A stretch of 64,000 nt of DNA from the NCBI GenBank assembly GCA_041583495.1, contig JBFHFS010000021.1, positions 1 to 64,000 of the forward strand, in the 5' to 3' direction. Below, in pieces: positions 25,612-34,909 of the stretch. The position numbers and the translations under genes are program-made. A model generated the notes under the pieces. The model did not search any database, had not been told where the DNA came from, and saw only the letters and a list, made by a program, of their open reading frames with translations. This DNA is from JBFHFS01 sp041583495. Lineage in GTDB: Bacteria; Bacteroidota; Bacteroidia; Bacteroidales; Marinilabiliaceae. Each line of letters begins with the position of its first letter. Position 1 is the first letter of the stretch.

Positions 25612-27432
25612 ATGAAGGAGTTCCTGGTTATACTGAGAAAATTTATTCCCCCTTATAAGCGTTCTTTGGCGCTCAACTTTCTGTTTAACCTGTTATCTGC
25701 GTTGTTTGCCGTTTTTTCGGTGGCGTTGATGGTGCCTATGCTCGAAATCATTCTTTCACAGGACAGTGAAGTCTTTACTTTGGTGGAATGGACTCTGAGT
25801 TTTAACGACCTCAAGCATAATCTTTACTATTATATTACTGCTTTAAAAACCGCTTACGGTCCAGGCTGGTCGCTTTTGTTTGTCGGGATTTTTCTGGTTT
25901 TGGGTACCTTGTTGAAAACGGGGTTTTCCTATCTGGCCTCCTATACCAGCATTGGAATACGTAATGGTGTGGTGCGGGATATTCGGCACCAGATCTACCA
26001 AAAGATTTTGAGTTTGCCCATGGCCTTTTTTAGCGAAGAGAAAAAAGGCGATATTATTGCCCGCTCAACGGGAGATGTGCAGGAAGTGGAGAATTCCGTC
26101 ATGTCATCGCTCGATATGTTTTTAAAAAACCCCATCCTGATACTGGTGTTTTTAGGGACGATGTTTGTCTTTAGTGTTAAGTTGACTCTTTTTGTGTTTT
26201 TAGTGCTTCCTTTGGCCGGTCTGGTCATTGGCCGGGTGGGAAAGAGTCTGAAAAAACGATCCCTCGAAGGTCAAAATAAGATGGGGGTAATCCTGGGCTA
26301 CATTGAGGAGACACTTTCCGGATTGCGCATCATCAAGGCATTCAATGCCGAGAAGCGGATGAATCATGGATTTGAGAATGAAATTGAGGATTACCGGTCT
26401 ATCATGAACCGGCTCATGCGGCGCCGTGATATGGCCCATCCTTTGAGTGAATTTTTAGGAACCATTGTGGTGGTTATCATGGTTTGGTTTGGTGGAACGC
26501 TCATTCTGAATGAAACCGGGGGCTTGAATGCAGCCGAATTCCTGGCCTACCTGGGCATCTTTTATCAAATCATTAACCCTGCAAAGGCTTTTTCGAGCGC
26601 CCTGTATAGCATCCAAAAAGGACTGGCAGCCTTCGAGCGAATTGATATGATTCTTAGTGCCGACATTTCTATTCGGGAGCGTGCCAATGCTCAACCCATT
26701 TCTCAATTGAAACAAGGGATTGAGTATCGTCATGTGGATTTTGCATACAACCAAACCCCGGTGCTGAAAGACGTTTCAATCTCTATTCCCAAAGGCCAAA
26801 CCATTGCCCTGGTGGGCCAGTCGGGGAGTGGAAAATCGACGTTTGTGGATCTCTTACCCCGCTTTTACGATGTTAATGCCGGGTCCATCCTTATTGACGG
26901 AGTAGATATTCGTGACCTTAGGGTGTTGGATCTGCGCAACCTGATGGGAAATGTCAGTCAGGAAGCCATTTTGTTTAACGATACCGTTTTCAACAACATT
27001 GCCTTTGGCGTAGAAAACGCCACCCTCGAAGAGGTTCAGGAAGCCGCAAAAGTGGCCAACGCGCACGAATTCATCATGGCTACCGATAATGGTTACAACA
27101 CCTTCATTGGCGATCGTGGCGGAAAACTATCAGGCGGACAGCGTCAGCGACTCAGCATTGCAAGGGCCGTGCTTAAAAACCCACCCATCATGATTCTCGA
27201 TGAGGCTACCTCTGCTCTGGATACCGAATCGGAGAAACTGGTCCAGGAGGCGATTGAAAAGCTGATGGCCAACCGCACCTCAATTGTGATTGCACATCGT
27301 CTTTCAACGGTACGCAATGCCGATTTGATTTGTGTTTTTCATGAAGGGCAGATCGTGGAGACGGGTACTCATGAACAACTGCTGAACCAAGGTGGGGTTT
27401 ATCGTAAATTGAACGATTTGCAGATGAGGTAA
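25612..27432 (+). CDS. ABC exporter, permease-ATPase half transporter (MsbA-like)
   Basis: A 606-aa type I ABC exporter half, expected to dimerise. Six transmembrane helices occupy about 20-320; the nucleotide-binding domain follows with Walker A GQSGSGKST (402-410, Lys408), signature LSGGQRQR (506-513), Walker B IMILDEATSALD and the switch His in IVIAHRLSTV. The order and length fit MsbA-type lipid A or lipid flippases, but exporters of drugs or peptides share this layout and I cannot separate them by sequence alone. It sits alone on the plus strand between purB and a convergent Fe-S protein gene. Confidence 0.9.
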   Translation: MKEFLVILRKFIPPYKRSLALNFLFNLLSALFAVFSVALMVPMLEIILSQDSEVFTLVEWTLSFNDLKHNLYYYITALKTAYGPGWSLLFVGIFLVLGTLLKTGFSYLASYTSIGIRNGVVRDIRHQIYQKILSLPMAFFSEEKKGDIIARSTGDVQEVENSVMSSLDMFLKNPILILVFLGTMFVFSVKLTLFVFLVLPLAGLVIGRVGKSLKKRSLEGQNKMGVILGYIEETLSGLRIIKAFNAEKRMNHGFENEIEDYRSIMNRLMRRRDMAHPLSEFLGTIVVVIMVWFGGTLILNETGGLNAAEFLAYLGIFYQIINPAKAFSSALYSIQKGLAAFERIDMILSADISIRERANAQPISQLKQGIEYRHVDFAYNQTPVLKDVSISIPKGQTIALVGQSGSGKSTFVDLLPRFYDVNAGSILIDGVDIRDLRVLDLRNLMGNVSQEAILFNDTVFNNIAFGVENATLEEVQEAAKVANAHEFIMATDNGYNTFIGDRGGKLSGGQRQRLSIARAVLKNPPIMILDEATSALDTESEKLVQEAIEKLMANRTSIVIAHRLSTVRNADLICVFHEGQIVETGTHEQLLNQGGVYRKLNDLQMR

Positions 27433-27480
27433 GAGGGGTTTGGCTTCCGTCTTTTCGTTGTTTAGAGGGGATGATTTTTT

Positions 27481-27522
27481 GAGACACAATTTGCCTGTGC
27501 AGAGGTGCAAATTGTGCGTCTC
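27481..27522. repeat. imperfect long palindrome between convergent genes
   Basis: GAGACACAATTTGC (27481-27494) pairs with GCAAATTGTGCGTCTC (27507-27522), leaving a two-base bulge. The position between two 3' ends suggests a bidirectional terminator or a REP-type hairpin. Confidence 0.55.
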
Positions 27523-27540
27523 TAACTCTATGGATATCGA

Positions 27541-28260
27541 TTAGAAATTCGCCAACACATCTGCGATATGAATCGTCTTTAGAGGCAGCTCATTCTTTTT
27601 GATGTAGCTCTCAATATTTAGCAAACAGGAGGCTTCGCTGGAAACAATGTATTCGGCTCCTGTTGAAAGGGCATTATCCACCTTTTGCTCGACCATTGCC
27701 GAAGAAATAGGCACAAACTTAACCATAAATGTGCCTCCAAAACCACAGCAGGTGGTGTTTTCGGGTAATTCCTCCAGGACCAGTCCAGCCACATTCGAAA
27801 GCAATTGGCGCGGTTCATTTTTCAATCCATATTCGCGCAACGCCGAGCAGGCATCATGGTAGGTAACTTTATGGGGAAAACAGGCATCGAAGTGGTCTGT
27901 TTTCAGATGATTAACTAAAAAGTCGGTGAACTCAACCACATTCCTGCACACGCGCTCAACATCTTCTTTTTTTTCTGGGTCGTCTTTAAAAAGTTGGGGG
28001 TAGTGATTTCGCACATAGGCAGCACATGATGCCGATGGCACCACGATGGGGCGGTCGTTGGGAAAATCACGGAGGAATTTTTCAGCTACCCGCCGCGACG
28101 AGTTCCAATAACCACTGTTAAAGGTGGGCTGTCCGCAACAGGTTTGTTTGCCGTTATAATTGATTTCAACACCCGCCTTTTCCAGAACTTTAACAACATT
28201 CCAGCCGGTGGTAGGGTAGAGCTGATCTATAAAACAGGGAATAAATAAATCTACAGTCAT
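27541..28260 (-). CDS. LutA-like (Fe-S)-binding protein
   Basis: A 239-aa cysteine-rich protein of the LutA/YkgE group. The two CCG-type motifs are present: TCCGQPTFNSGYW near 35 and TCCGFGGTFMVKF near 175, with further conserved cysteines in IPCFIDQLYP and PSASCAAYV. LutA works with LutB and LutC in L-lactate oxidation, and related domains occur in GlpC and heterodisulfide reductases. Here no lutB or lutC is adjacent, so the partner is unknown. The start at 28260 (MTVDLFIPCFIDQ) matches the family N terminus; the ATG at 28281 adds seven residues. Confidence 0.85.
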   Translation of the reverse strand: MTVDLFIPCFIDQLYPTTGWNVVKVLEKAGVEINYNGKQTCCGQPTFNSGYWNSSRRVAEKFLRDFPNDRPIVVPSASCAAYVRNHYPQLFKDDPEKKEDVERVCRNVVEFTDFLVNHLKTDHFDACFPHKVTYHDACSALREYGLKNEPRQLLSNVAGLVLEELPENTTCCGFGGTFMVKFVPISSAMVEQKVDNALSTGAEYIVSSEASCLLNIESYIKKNELPLKTIHIADVLANF

Positions 28261-28605
28261 GCTTTCATGGGTTTGATGCAAATTTAATTATAAATATGGA
28301 TTTTTATTCTGACGTTTTAAGTAATGAACCCGTCGATTTGGGTTTTTGCGGGTCCGGGCAGTAGGCCTCGTGCGGGGCAAAGGATAACTGGATATCATGT
28401 TGGGAGCATTTTATTTTTGCTTTTTCCATATAGCAGATGCATAAAATGGTAATATGAAATAGGGTATCTGTGAATACGAAAAAGCAATTTTCGTCCTGAA
28501 ACCACCTCTCAGGTGCAGTTGTTTAGAAGAATTCGACATATTTTATCGGATGATTAATTTAAATTATAATTTTATAGCTTGAATGTAAACCGTAAATTGA
28601 TAACA
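28261..28605. other. intergenic region, no gene seen
   Basis: A 345-base gap between the divergent LutA-like and GH2 genes. Strongly A/T-rich close to the GH2 start. No consensus promoter pair or repeat was recognised. Confidence 0.45.
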
Positions 28606-31401
28606 ATGAGATTAAAACACATATATCTGCTCATTTTAGTTTTTAATTTTTCTACCACATTTTACGCGCAAAACACCCAGATTGTATATCTGTCCGGAAC
28701 GGACGCAGCCAACACAGTGGAATGGGATTTCTTTTGCAGCGATGGAAGAAACAGCGGCGAATGGACAAAAATTCCTATTCCTTCAAACTGGGAACTACAA
28801 GGTTTTGGAACGTACAATTATGGACACGATTGGAAGGACAGCAATATAAAATTAGGGCTTGAACATGGTTTGTATACGCATAAATTTGAAGTTCCTGCCA
28901 CCTGGAAAGGCAAAACCGTAAACATTGTTTTCGATGGATCTATGACCGACACAAAAGTAGAAATTAATGGGAAGTCTGCGGGGGAAATGCATCAGGGAGC
29001 CTTTTATCGTTTCAAATACGATATTACAAAATTGTTGAAATTCGGTGAAATAAACACGCTTACAGTCAATGTTGCCAAACACTCTTCCAACGAATCGGTT
29101 AATCGCGCCGAACGCCAGGCAGATTTTTGGATTTTTGGCGGGATTTTTCGTCCGGTATTTTTAGAGATCCTTCCTGCCATTCACATCAACAGGGCTGCCA
29201 TTGACGCAAGAGCCGAAGGCTCTTTTAACTCATTAATTGTTCTAAACAGATCAAAAGCTGATTATTCTTTGGCGGTTAACCTGTTCGATTTGCAAGGGAA
29301 TAAAATTGGAAAAACCATCTATTCGGAGATAAAAAAAGGCGTTACCGAGCAATTTGTATCGGGAAAATTTGATAATGTGAAATCGTGGAATCCGGAGTAT
29401 CCAAGTTTGTACGACATAAAAATCACCCTTAAAGATGGAGATGATGTTTTACACGAAATGAGTGAGCGAATTGGATTTCGAACGGTTGAATTACGCAAGC
29501 ACGACGGGTTTTATATAAATAACGAAAAGGTTATTTTTAAAGGCGTTTGCCGCCACTCTTTTTGGCCGGAAACGGGGCGTTGTTTGAGTGAAGAGAATCT
29601 TCTGGAAGACATTCGTTTAATGAAAGAGATGAACATGAATGCGGTGCGAATGTCGCATTATGTGCCCGATAAACGTTTTCTTGATCTGTGCGACTCCCTT
29701 GGCCTTTTTGTTCTGGATGAAGTTGCAGGATGGCAGGATGGTTACGATACAATTGTGGGCCCCAAGTTGATTAAAGAAACTGTTTTAAAGGATGAAAACC
29801 ATCCATGTGTGGTCATTTGGGATCATGGCAATGAAGGAGGCTGGGATTTTGCCAATGAGAAATGGCTGCATCATTGGGACATTCAAAAACGACCGGTTAT
29901 TTGTCCCTGGCTATTACATAATGGCGTGGACACCCACCATTATCCGGAATTCAATTATTCAATCGGACGGTTTACTTTCGGTAATGACCCATTTATGCCC
30001 ACCGAATTTTTACACGGTTTATACGATGGCGGACATGGTGCCGGCCTTGAATCGTTTTGGCGGAGTTATGAGTCATCCCCTTTATTTGCCGGAGCTTTTC
30101 TTTGGGATTTTGCTGATGAAGCCGTTTTACGCACCGATAAGGAAGGAACCGTTTTTGACTCAGATAAAAACCGCGCTCCTGATGGAATCCTGGGCCCACA
30201 CCACGAAAAGGAAGGCAGCTTTTTTACGGTGAAAGAAATTTGGTCGCCCGTACAAGTGGAACCGGTCACCATTAACAAACAATGGAATGGAAAACTCTTT
30301 TTGAAAAATAAATTTATTTATACAAACTTGAAAGAGTGCTCATTTCGCTGGGAAGCATTGAAGACATGCATTGGAAGTACCACAACGAATGTGGTTGGTT
30401 CAGGTAGTCTCGAAAGCCCGGATGCTTTACCCGGAGAAATAGCAATGGTGAAAATAGAATGTGGCATCACTCTTCAAAAGGCTGATATTTTTAAATTTAC
30501 AGCAACTGACCAACACGGAATTGAATTGTACTCCTGGAGTTGGCCAGTAGTTGGCCCGGCTGAAAAATCATTGGAGATAGATGATTTAGGGGCTGGTGAA
30601 ATTAAGGTACAAGAAATAGGGAGTACTTTGGTTGCATCTGTTAATGGCCTCGAATTTTCATTCAATAACACCAAGGGGACCATTGAAAAAGTGAAAAATG
30701 AAAAGGGGGAAATCTCAATTTCGGGTGGTCCTCTCCCGGCTGGTTCTGATTCTAAATTTATTGGGATGGATTGGGGTATAACGCCCGAAGGGAACTTTGT
30801 AATAACTGTACTTCGTGATAATTACCCGAAGAAATCAGAATGGATTCTGCATCCAAACGGAATGCTTTATTTGGAAGTAGAACCACTATCACAACAATTA
30901 AAAGAGGTTGATTTTATTGGAATTTCATTTTCCTATCCAGAAGAAAAATGTACCGGGGTAAAATGGATGGGAAGTGGGCCATACCGGATATGGAAAAATC
31001 GAACAAAAGGCAGCAACTTTGGGATTTGGGAAAAGAAATACAACAATACCATTACCGGCGAAAGTTTTAATAATTTGGTATATCCGGAATTTAAAGGATA
31101 CCATGGAAATTTGTATTGGGCAACGATAGAAACCAATGAGTCGCCTTTTACAATTATCTCAGAAACACCAAATCTTTATTTCCAATTATTTAAACCAGCC
31201 AAACCAAGGTTTATAGCAGGGGGTACATTTCCTCCTTTTCCCGATGGTGATATTTCGTTTTTATATGAAATACCAGCTATTGGCACAAAATTTAAACAGG
31301 CTGATGCATTAGGTCCCAAAAGTCAAAAAGGCATATACCAAGGCCATGAAGGAGATAATCATTCTCCAATTAAATTGTGGTTCGATTTTCGTTCTAAATA
31401 A
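28606..31401 (+). CDS. glycoside hydrolase family 2 protein (beta-galactosidase-like)
   Basis: A 931-aa exported enzyme. The signal peptide is MRLKHIYLLILVFNFSTTFYAQ; an ATG 27 bases upstream (28579) is less likely. The order is GH2 sugar-binding jelly roll (about 25-190), Ig-like domain (about 195-300), TIM barrel (about 300-560), then beta domains. The barrel has FKGVCRHSFWPETGR at its start, the acid/base Glu410 in DHGNEGG, and probably the nucleophile Glu467 in MPTEFLHG. Such enzymes remove terminal beta-galactosyl, glucuronyl or mannosyl residues; specificity is not readable. The gene is visibly more A/T-rich than purB or the RND genes and has no glycan operon around it, which may indicate transfer. 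Confidence 0.88.
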   Translation: MRLKHIYLLILVFNFSTTFYAQNTQIVYLSGTDAANTVEWDFFCSDGRNSGEWTKIPIPSNWELQGFGTYNYGHDWKDSNIKLGLEHGLYTHKFEVPATWKGKTVNIVFDGSMTDTKVEINGKSAGEMHQGAFYRFKYDITKLLKFGEINTLTVNVAKHSSNESVNRAERQADFWIFGGIFRPVFLEILPAIHINRAAIDARAEGSFNSLIVLNRSKADYSLAVNLFDLQGNKIGKTIYSEIKKGVTEQFVSGKFDNVKSWNPEYPSLYDIKITLKDGDDVLHEMSERIGFRTVELRKHDGFYINNEKVIFKGVCRHSFWPETGRCLSEENLLEDIRLMKEMNMNAVRMSHYVPDKRFLDLCDSLGLFVLDEVAGWQDGYDTIVGPKLIKETVLKDENHPCVVIWDHGNEGGWDFANEKWLHHWDIQKRPVICPWLLHNGVDTHHYPEFNYSIGRFTFGNDPFMPTEFLHGLYDGGHGAGLESFWRSYESSPLFAGAFLWDFADEAVLRTDKEGTVFDSDKNRAPDGILGPHHEKEGSFFTVKEIWSPVQVEPVTINKQWNGKLFLKNKFIYTNLKECSFRWEALKTCIGSTTTNVVGSGSLESPDALPGEIAMVKIECGITLQKADIFKFTATDQHGIELYSWSWPVVGPAEKSLEIDDLGAGEIKVQEIGSTLVASVNGLEFSFNNTKGTIEKVKNEKGEISISGGPLPAGSDSKFIGMDWGITPEGNFVITVLRDNYPKKSEWILHPNGMLYLEVEPLSQQLKEVDFIGISFSYPEEKCTGVKWMGSGPYRIWKNRTKGSNFGIWEKKYNNTITGESFNNLVYPEFKGYHGNLYWATIETNESPFTIISETPNLYFQLFKPAKPRFIAGGTFPPFPDGDISFLYEIPAIGTKFKQADALGPKSQKGIYQGHEGDNHSPIKLWFDFRSK

Positions 31402-31693
31402 GATAAGCATACACTTGATATTTTAATGGTTTAGGACGCTTTGGAATTAAACCATAGAAACAAGGCGAATCAAGCGTTGAGAAAAAATAAGATAAAGGTC
31501 AATATAAAGCTGGATGTTAATGAATTAAAGTTGCTAAAGGCCTTTGTTTTTATAACCTTAAACTTCATTAATTGGACTTTCGCCGTATTGTCAAATGGCC
31601 TCATCCAGGGCAGATCTGTTCCACTCCAGCTTCTCTTAACGACGTGACTGTATGTTAGGGGGCCTGGTGGGAAATTAAAGGTTGAACTTTCTA

Positions 31694-31986
31694 CGGGATA
31701 GCATAAAATTTATCCTTCTTCCATTTGGATGGATTTTGGCAAATATATTTCCGAATTCGTTGAAATGATTCATCGTTTCGAATGATGTGGTCGTAAAAAA
31801 GGGATGGCCAGGCGAAATCGGCATGGATTGGCCGGGCATTTTTGGTAACACCAATTTTAAAACCGCACCACGTTCCATTTGCCGTTCCCGTTCCAACGAA
31901 CGTTCCGTATTGTAGTCATTTTCACCAATTATAATAATCGCATAAAAATGATTGGACATCACCACATATCTAACGCATTTCCCCAA
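31694..31986 (-). pseudogene. degenerate Y1/REP-associated transposase remnant
   Basis: The minus strand begins with YVVMSNHFYAIIIIGEN, recognisable as the HUH region of a REP-type transposase (usual form MPNHVHGII), but the second histidine is Tyr and the N-terminal part is absent. Further on, the family's C-terminal block FYDHIIRNDESFQRIR and YICQNPSKWKKDKF is readable only in another frame (around 31715-31795), so there is at least one frameshift. The remnant abuts the 3' end of msrB. Confidence 0.75.
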
Positions 31987-31987
31987 T

Positions 31988-32431
31988 TTACTTTATCGAA
32001 TCCTTGGGGATAAAATCCATCGAGATGCTGTTAACACAATGGCGGGTGTTTTTAGAAGTAAAGCCTTCACCCAAAAATACGTGGCCCAGATGGGCATCGC
32101 AGCGGGCACAAAGAATCTCTGTTCTTCGACCATCGGCATCGGTCTTCTTTTTAACCGCGTCTTTTATTTCGTCGTCGAAACTGGGCCAGCCACAATGGCC
32201 ATCAAACTTATCCTGGCTTCGGTAGAGGTGAGCCCCGCAACGTTTGCAGGTGTAAATCCCCGCCTCGTCGTGTTGATTGTACTTGCCCGAAAAAGGCCTT
32301 TCCGTTCCTTTTTGGAGGATCACATACTCCTCTTCGGCCGTTAACGGCTTAAAATGAAATTTTGCACTGTCGCTCTGTGCCATAATATTGGAAGTAAATA
32401 GCGTTAATAAAAAAAGGATGATGATTTTCAT
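31988..32431 (-). CDS. msrB: peptide-methionine (R)-S-oxide reductase, exported
   Basis: A 147-aa MsrB that reduces methionine-R-sulfoxide in proteins. The zinc-binding pairs CKRC (Cys62, Cys65) and CARC (Cys108, Cys111) and the catalytic Cys132 in RHCVNSISMDF are present, as is the HCGWPSFD motif. The start at 32431 gives a signal peptide (MKIIILFLLTLFTSNIMAQ), so the enzyme should act in the periplasm or on the envelope; an ATG at 32488 adds 19 residues before it and is unlikely. It is a single gene, with no msrA beside it. Confidence 0.92.
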   Translation of the reverse strand: MKIIILFLLTLFTSNIMAQSDSAKFHFKPLTAEEEYVILQKGTERPFSGKYNQHDEAGIYTCKRCGAHLYRSQDKFDGHCGWPSFDDEIKDAVKKKTDADGRRTEILCARCDAHLGHVFLGEGFTSKNTRHCVNSISMDFIPKDSIK

Positions 32432-32881
32432 GGTTCTGGTGGTTTTAAGTAATTCTAACCCTTCTGCCAATTCCCGGCGGATAAACAATTCCCGAAACTT
32501 ATAACATCTTTGCCATCTGTGAATCCCCGCATAAGAGAAGGTTCGTCTTCTGATATCCCTAACATCTCTGCATTCAAAAATGTTTGCTTACTATGGTTGT
32601 ACAAAAATCATACAACTATTAAGACCAAATATAAATTAATGAAATATGGGTGGCATCATACGATTTTATTATGATTCTTTCACATTAATATAGGGATGTT
32701 ATAACTGTTTGGAGGGGTGTTTTTTAACCTTTAATCGTAGCGAATTATCGTGGGTAATTGTTTTCTTTGCGGAGTTTAAGGAGTTGTACGACAATCAATT
32801 TGCATTTGTTGGCAGATAAAGCCCTTTTACTATATTTGTGGGTTGTTGAAATAAAAATTAATACCAAAACTGATAATAGAG
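32432..32881. other. intergenic region with the etfB promoter
   Basis: A 450-base divergent gap. Apart from the etfB promoter listed separately, no repeat, RNA or coding remnant was recognised. Confidence 0.5.
32809..32838 (+). promoter_or_regulatory. etfB-etfA-acd promoter
   Basis: TTG (32809-32811), a 19-base spacer and TATATTTG (32831-32838) match the Bacteroidota sigma-70-type consensus TTG-N19-TAnnTTTG exactly. Transcription would start near 32845, about 37 bases before the etfB ATG. Confidence 0.6.
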
Positions 32882-33754
32882 ATGGGATTGAAAATTATTG
32901 TTCTTGCCAAGCAGGTGCCCGATACCCGTAACGTGGGCAAGGATGCAATGAAAGCAGATGGCACGGTTAACCGGGCTGCACTGGCTGCTATCTTTAACCC
33001 GGAGGACCTCAACGCATTGGAGCAGGCTTTGCGCCTCAAAGATCGTTACCCGGGAACTACCGTAACTATATTGTCTATGGGACCCGGCCGGGCTGCCGAA
33101 GTGATTCGGGAAAGTCTTTACCGTGGTGCTGATAATGGCATTTTATTAACCGACCGTGCTTTTGCCGGTTCCGACACTTTGGCTACTTCCTATGCGTTGG
33201 CTTGTGCCATCAGAAAGATTAAGGAGTACGATCTGATTATCGCCGGCCGTCAGGCAATTGATGGAGATACCGCGCAGGTGGGCCCCCAGGTCGCTGAGAA
33301 ACTTGGTTTACCCCAGGTTACCTATGCCGAACAGGTGTTGGAGGTCAGCAAGAAGGGTTTTTCCGTGAAACGGCGGCTCGAACGAGGCGTGGAAACGGTG
33401 CAATGCCCCTTTCCTGGGGTGATTACCGTTAACAGTTCTGCGGCCCCCTGTCGCCCGCGTAACTCCAAGCTGGTGATGAAGTTCAAACATGCCCGTACCA
33501 TAACCGAACGGCAAAATCAGGCTGAAGACTACATCGACCTGACCAATGGTCGGCCCTATCTCAACATTCCCGAGTGGAGTGTGAACGATATTGAGTCTGA
33601 TGATCAATGGCTGGGATTGACTGGTTCTCCCACCAAAGTTAAGAAGATCGAGAATGTGGTGTTTCAGGCCAAAGAGTCGAGGCTTGTTCAAGCCAATGAT
33701 AAAGAACTTGAAGAGTTAATCAAAGAACTCATCGAGAACCATACCATTGGTTAG
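32882..33754 (+). CDS. etfB: electron transfer flavoprotein, beta subunit
   Basis: A 290-aa ETF beta subunit. It starts with MGLKIIVLAKQVPDTRNV, the standard opening, carries the nucleotide (AMP)-binding segment ITDGDT-like IDGDTAQVGPQVAEKLGLPQ near 125-145, and has the recognition-loop-like stretch that docks partner dehydrogenases. ETF collects electrons from acyl-CoA dehydrogenases and passes them to the quinone pool. It is the first gene of a three-gene operon: etfA follows after 53 bases and an acyl-CoA dehydrogenase after that. Confidence 0.95.
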   Translation: MGLKIIVLAKQVPDTRNVGKDAMKADGTVNRAALAAIFNPEDLNALEQALRLKDRYPGTTVTILSMGPGRAAEVIRESLYRGADNGILLTDRAFAGSDTLATSYALACAIRKIKEYDLIIAGRQAIDGDTAQVGPQVAEKLGLPQVTYAEQVLEVSKKGFSVKRRLERGVETVQCPFPGVITVNSSAAPCRPRNSKLVMKFKHARTITERQNQAEDYIDLTNGRPYLNIPEWSVNDIESDDQWLGLTGSPTKVKKIENVVFQAKESRLVQANDKELEELIKELIENHTIG

Positions 33755-33807
33755 GCCTGGTGCTAATTGTTTCTGGAATATCGACATAAACGGAAAAAAA
33801 AGATAAT

Positions 33808-34827
33808 ATGGACAGTATATTTGTTATTTGTGAGATCGAGGATGGCATGGTGGCTGATGTGAGTCTGGAGTTACTCACCAAGGGCCGCTCTCTGGCCAAC
33901 GACCTCAACTGCAAACTGGAAGCCCTGGCTTTGGGGCATAATCTGGCAGGTATTGAAACTCAAATCATTCCTTTTGGGGTGGATGTGGTGCATATTGGCG
34001 ACGATAAACGCCTGGCGCCTTACACGACCTTACCCCATACCTCCATTGTGGTAAATATTTTTAAACAAGAGAAGCCTCAAATTGCTCTGTTAGGTGCAAC
34101 CACCATGGGGCGCGACCTGGGTCCCCGGGTTTCATCGGCCCTTTTTAGTGGATTGACCGCTGACTGTACTTCTCTCGAGATAGGCGATCACGAAGATAAA
34201 AAGGCCGGCAAGACCTATAAAAACCTGCTTTATCAAATCAGACCCGCCTTTGGCGGTAACATCGTGGCCACCATCATCAATCCCGACTGCCGCCCCCAGA
34301 TGGCAACGGTGCGTGAGGGGGTGATGAAAAAAGAGATTTTCTCAAATACCTATTCCGGAAAAGTGAAGAAGGTGGATGTGGACAAGATTCTGACTCCTGA
34401 AGATACGGTGGTTAAGGTTATTGAGCGTCACATGGAGAAAAACAGAATCAATATCAAAAACTCTTCCATAATTGTGGCAGGAGGATATGGAATGGGTTCT
34501 AAGGAGAATTTTTCTGTGCTTTACGACCTGGCTAATGTGCTGGGTGGTGAGGTTGGTGCTTCAAGAGCAGCTGTGGATGCTGGTTATGCCGATCATGATC
34601 GGCAGGTAGGGCAAACCGGGGTTACGGTTCGTCCTAAGCTGTATGTCGCTTGCGGTATCTCGGGACAGATTCAGCACACCGCCGGAATGGAAGAGTCATC
34701 AATGATCATCGCGATCAACAACGATCCTGGTGCACCCATCAATAAAATTGCCGACTACGTTATCCCTGGTGATGTGATGGAGGTGGTGCCTAAACTGATT
34801 AAGTTTTATAAGAAAAACAGCAAATAG
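33808..34827 (+). CDS. etfA: electron transfer flavoprotein, alpha subunit
   Basis: A 339-aa ETF alpha subunit. The C-terminal FAD domain is intact: GASRAAVDAGYADHDRQVGQTG, then VRPKLYVACGISGQIQH and AINNDPGAPINKIADYVI, which are the family signature blocks (about 245-320). The N-terminal half matches the alpha-subunit domain I. It forms the heterodimer with the adjacent beta subunit. Confidence 0.95.
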   Translation: MDSIFVICEIEDGMVADVSLELLTKGRSLANDLNCKLEALALGHNLAGIETQIIPFGVDVVHIGDDKRLAPYTTLPHTSIVVNIFKQEKPQIALLGATTMGRDLGPRVSSALFSGLTADCTSLEIGDHEDKKAGKTYKNLLYQIRPAFGGNIVATIINPDCRPQMATVREGVMKKEIFSNTYSGKVKKVDVDKILTPEDTVVKVIERHMEKNRINIKNSSIIVAGGYGMGSKENFSVLYDLANVLGGEVGASRAAVDAGYADHDRQVGQTGVTVRPKLYVACGISGQIQHTAGMEESSMIIAINNDPGAPINKIADYVIPGDVMEVVPKLIKFYKKNSK

Positions 34828-34909
34828 ACTTTTGTCGATACTTTGCTTACAGATTAAATATGTTGGATCAAGTAACCGGTAATCCGGGAACTCAAATAAT
34901 ATTTTAAAA

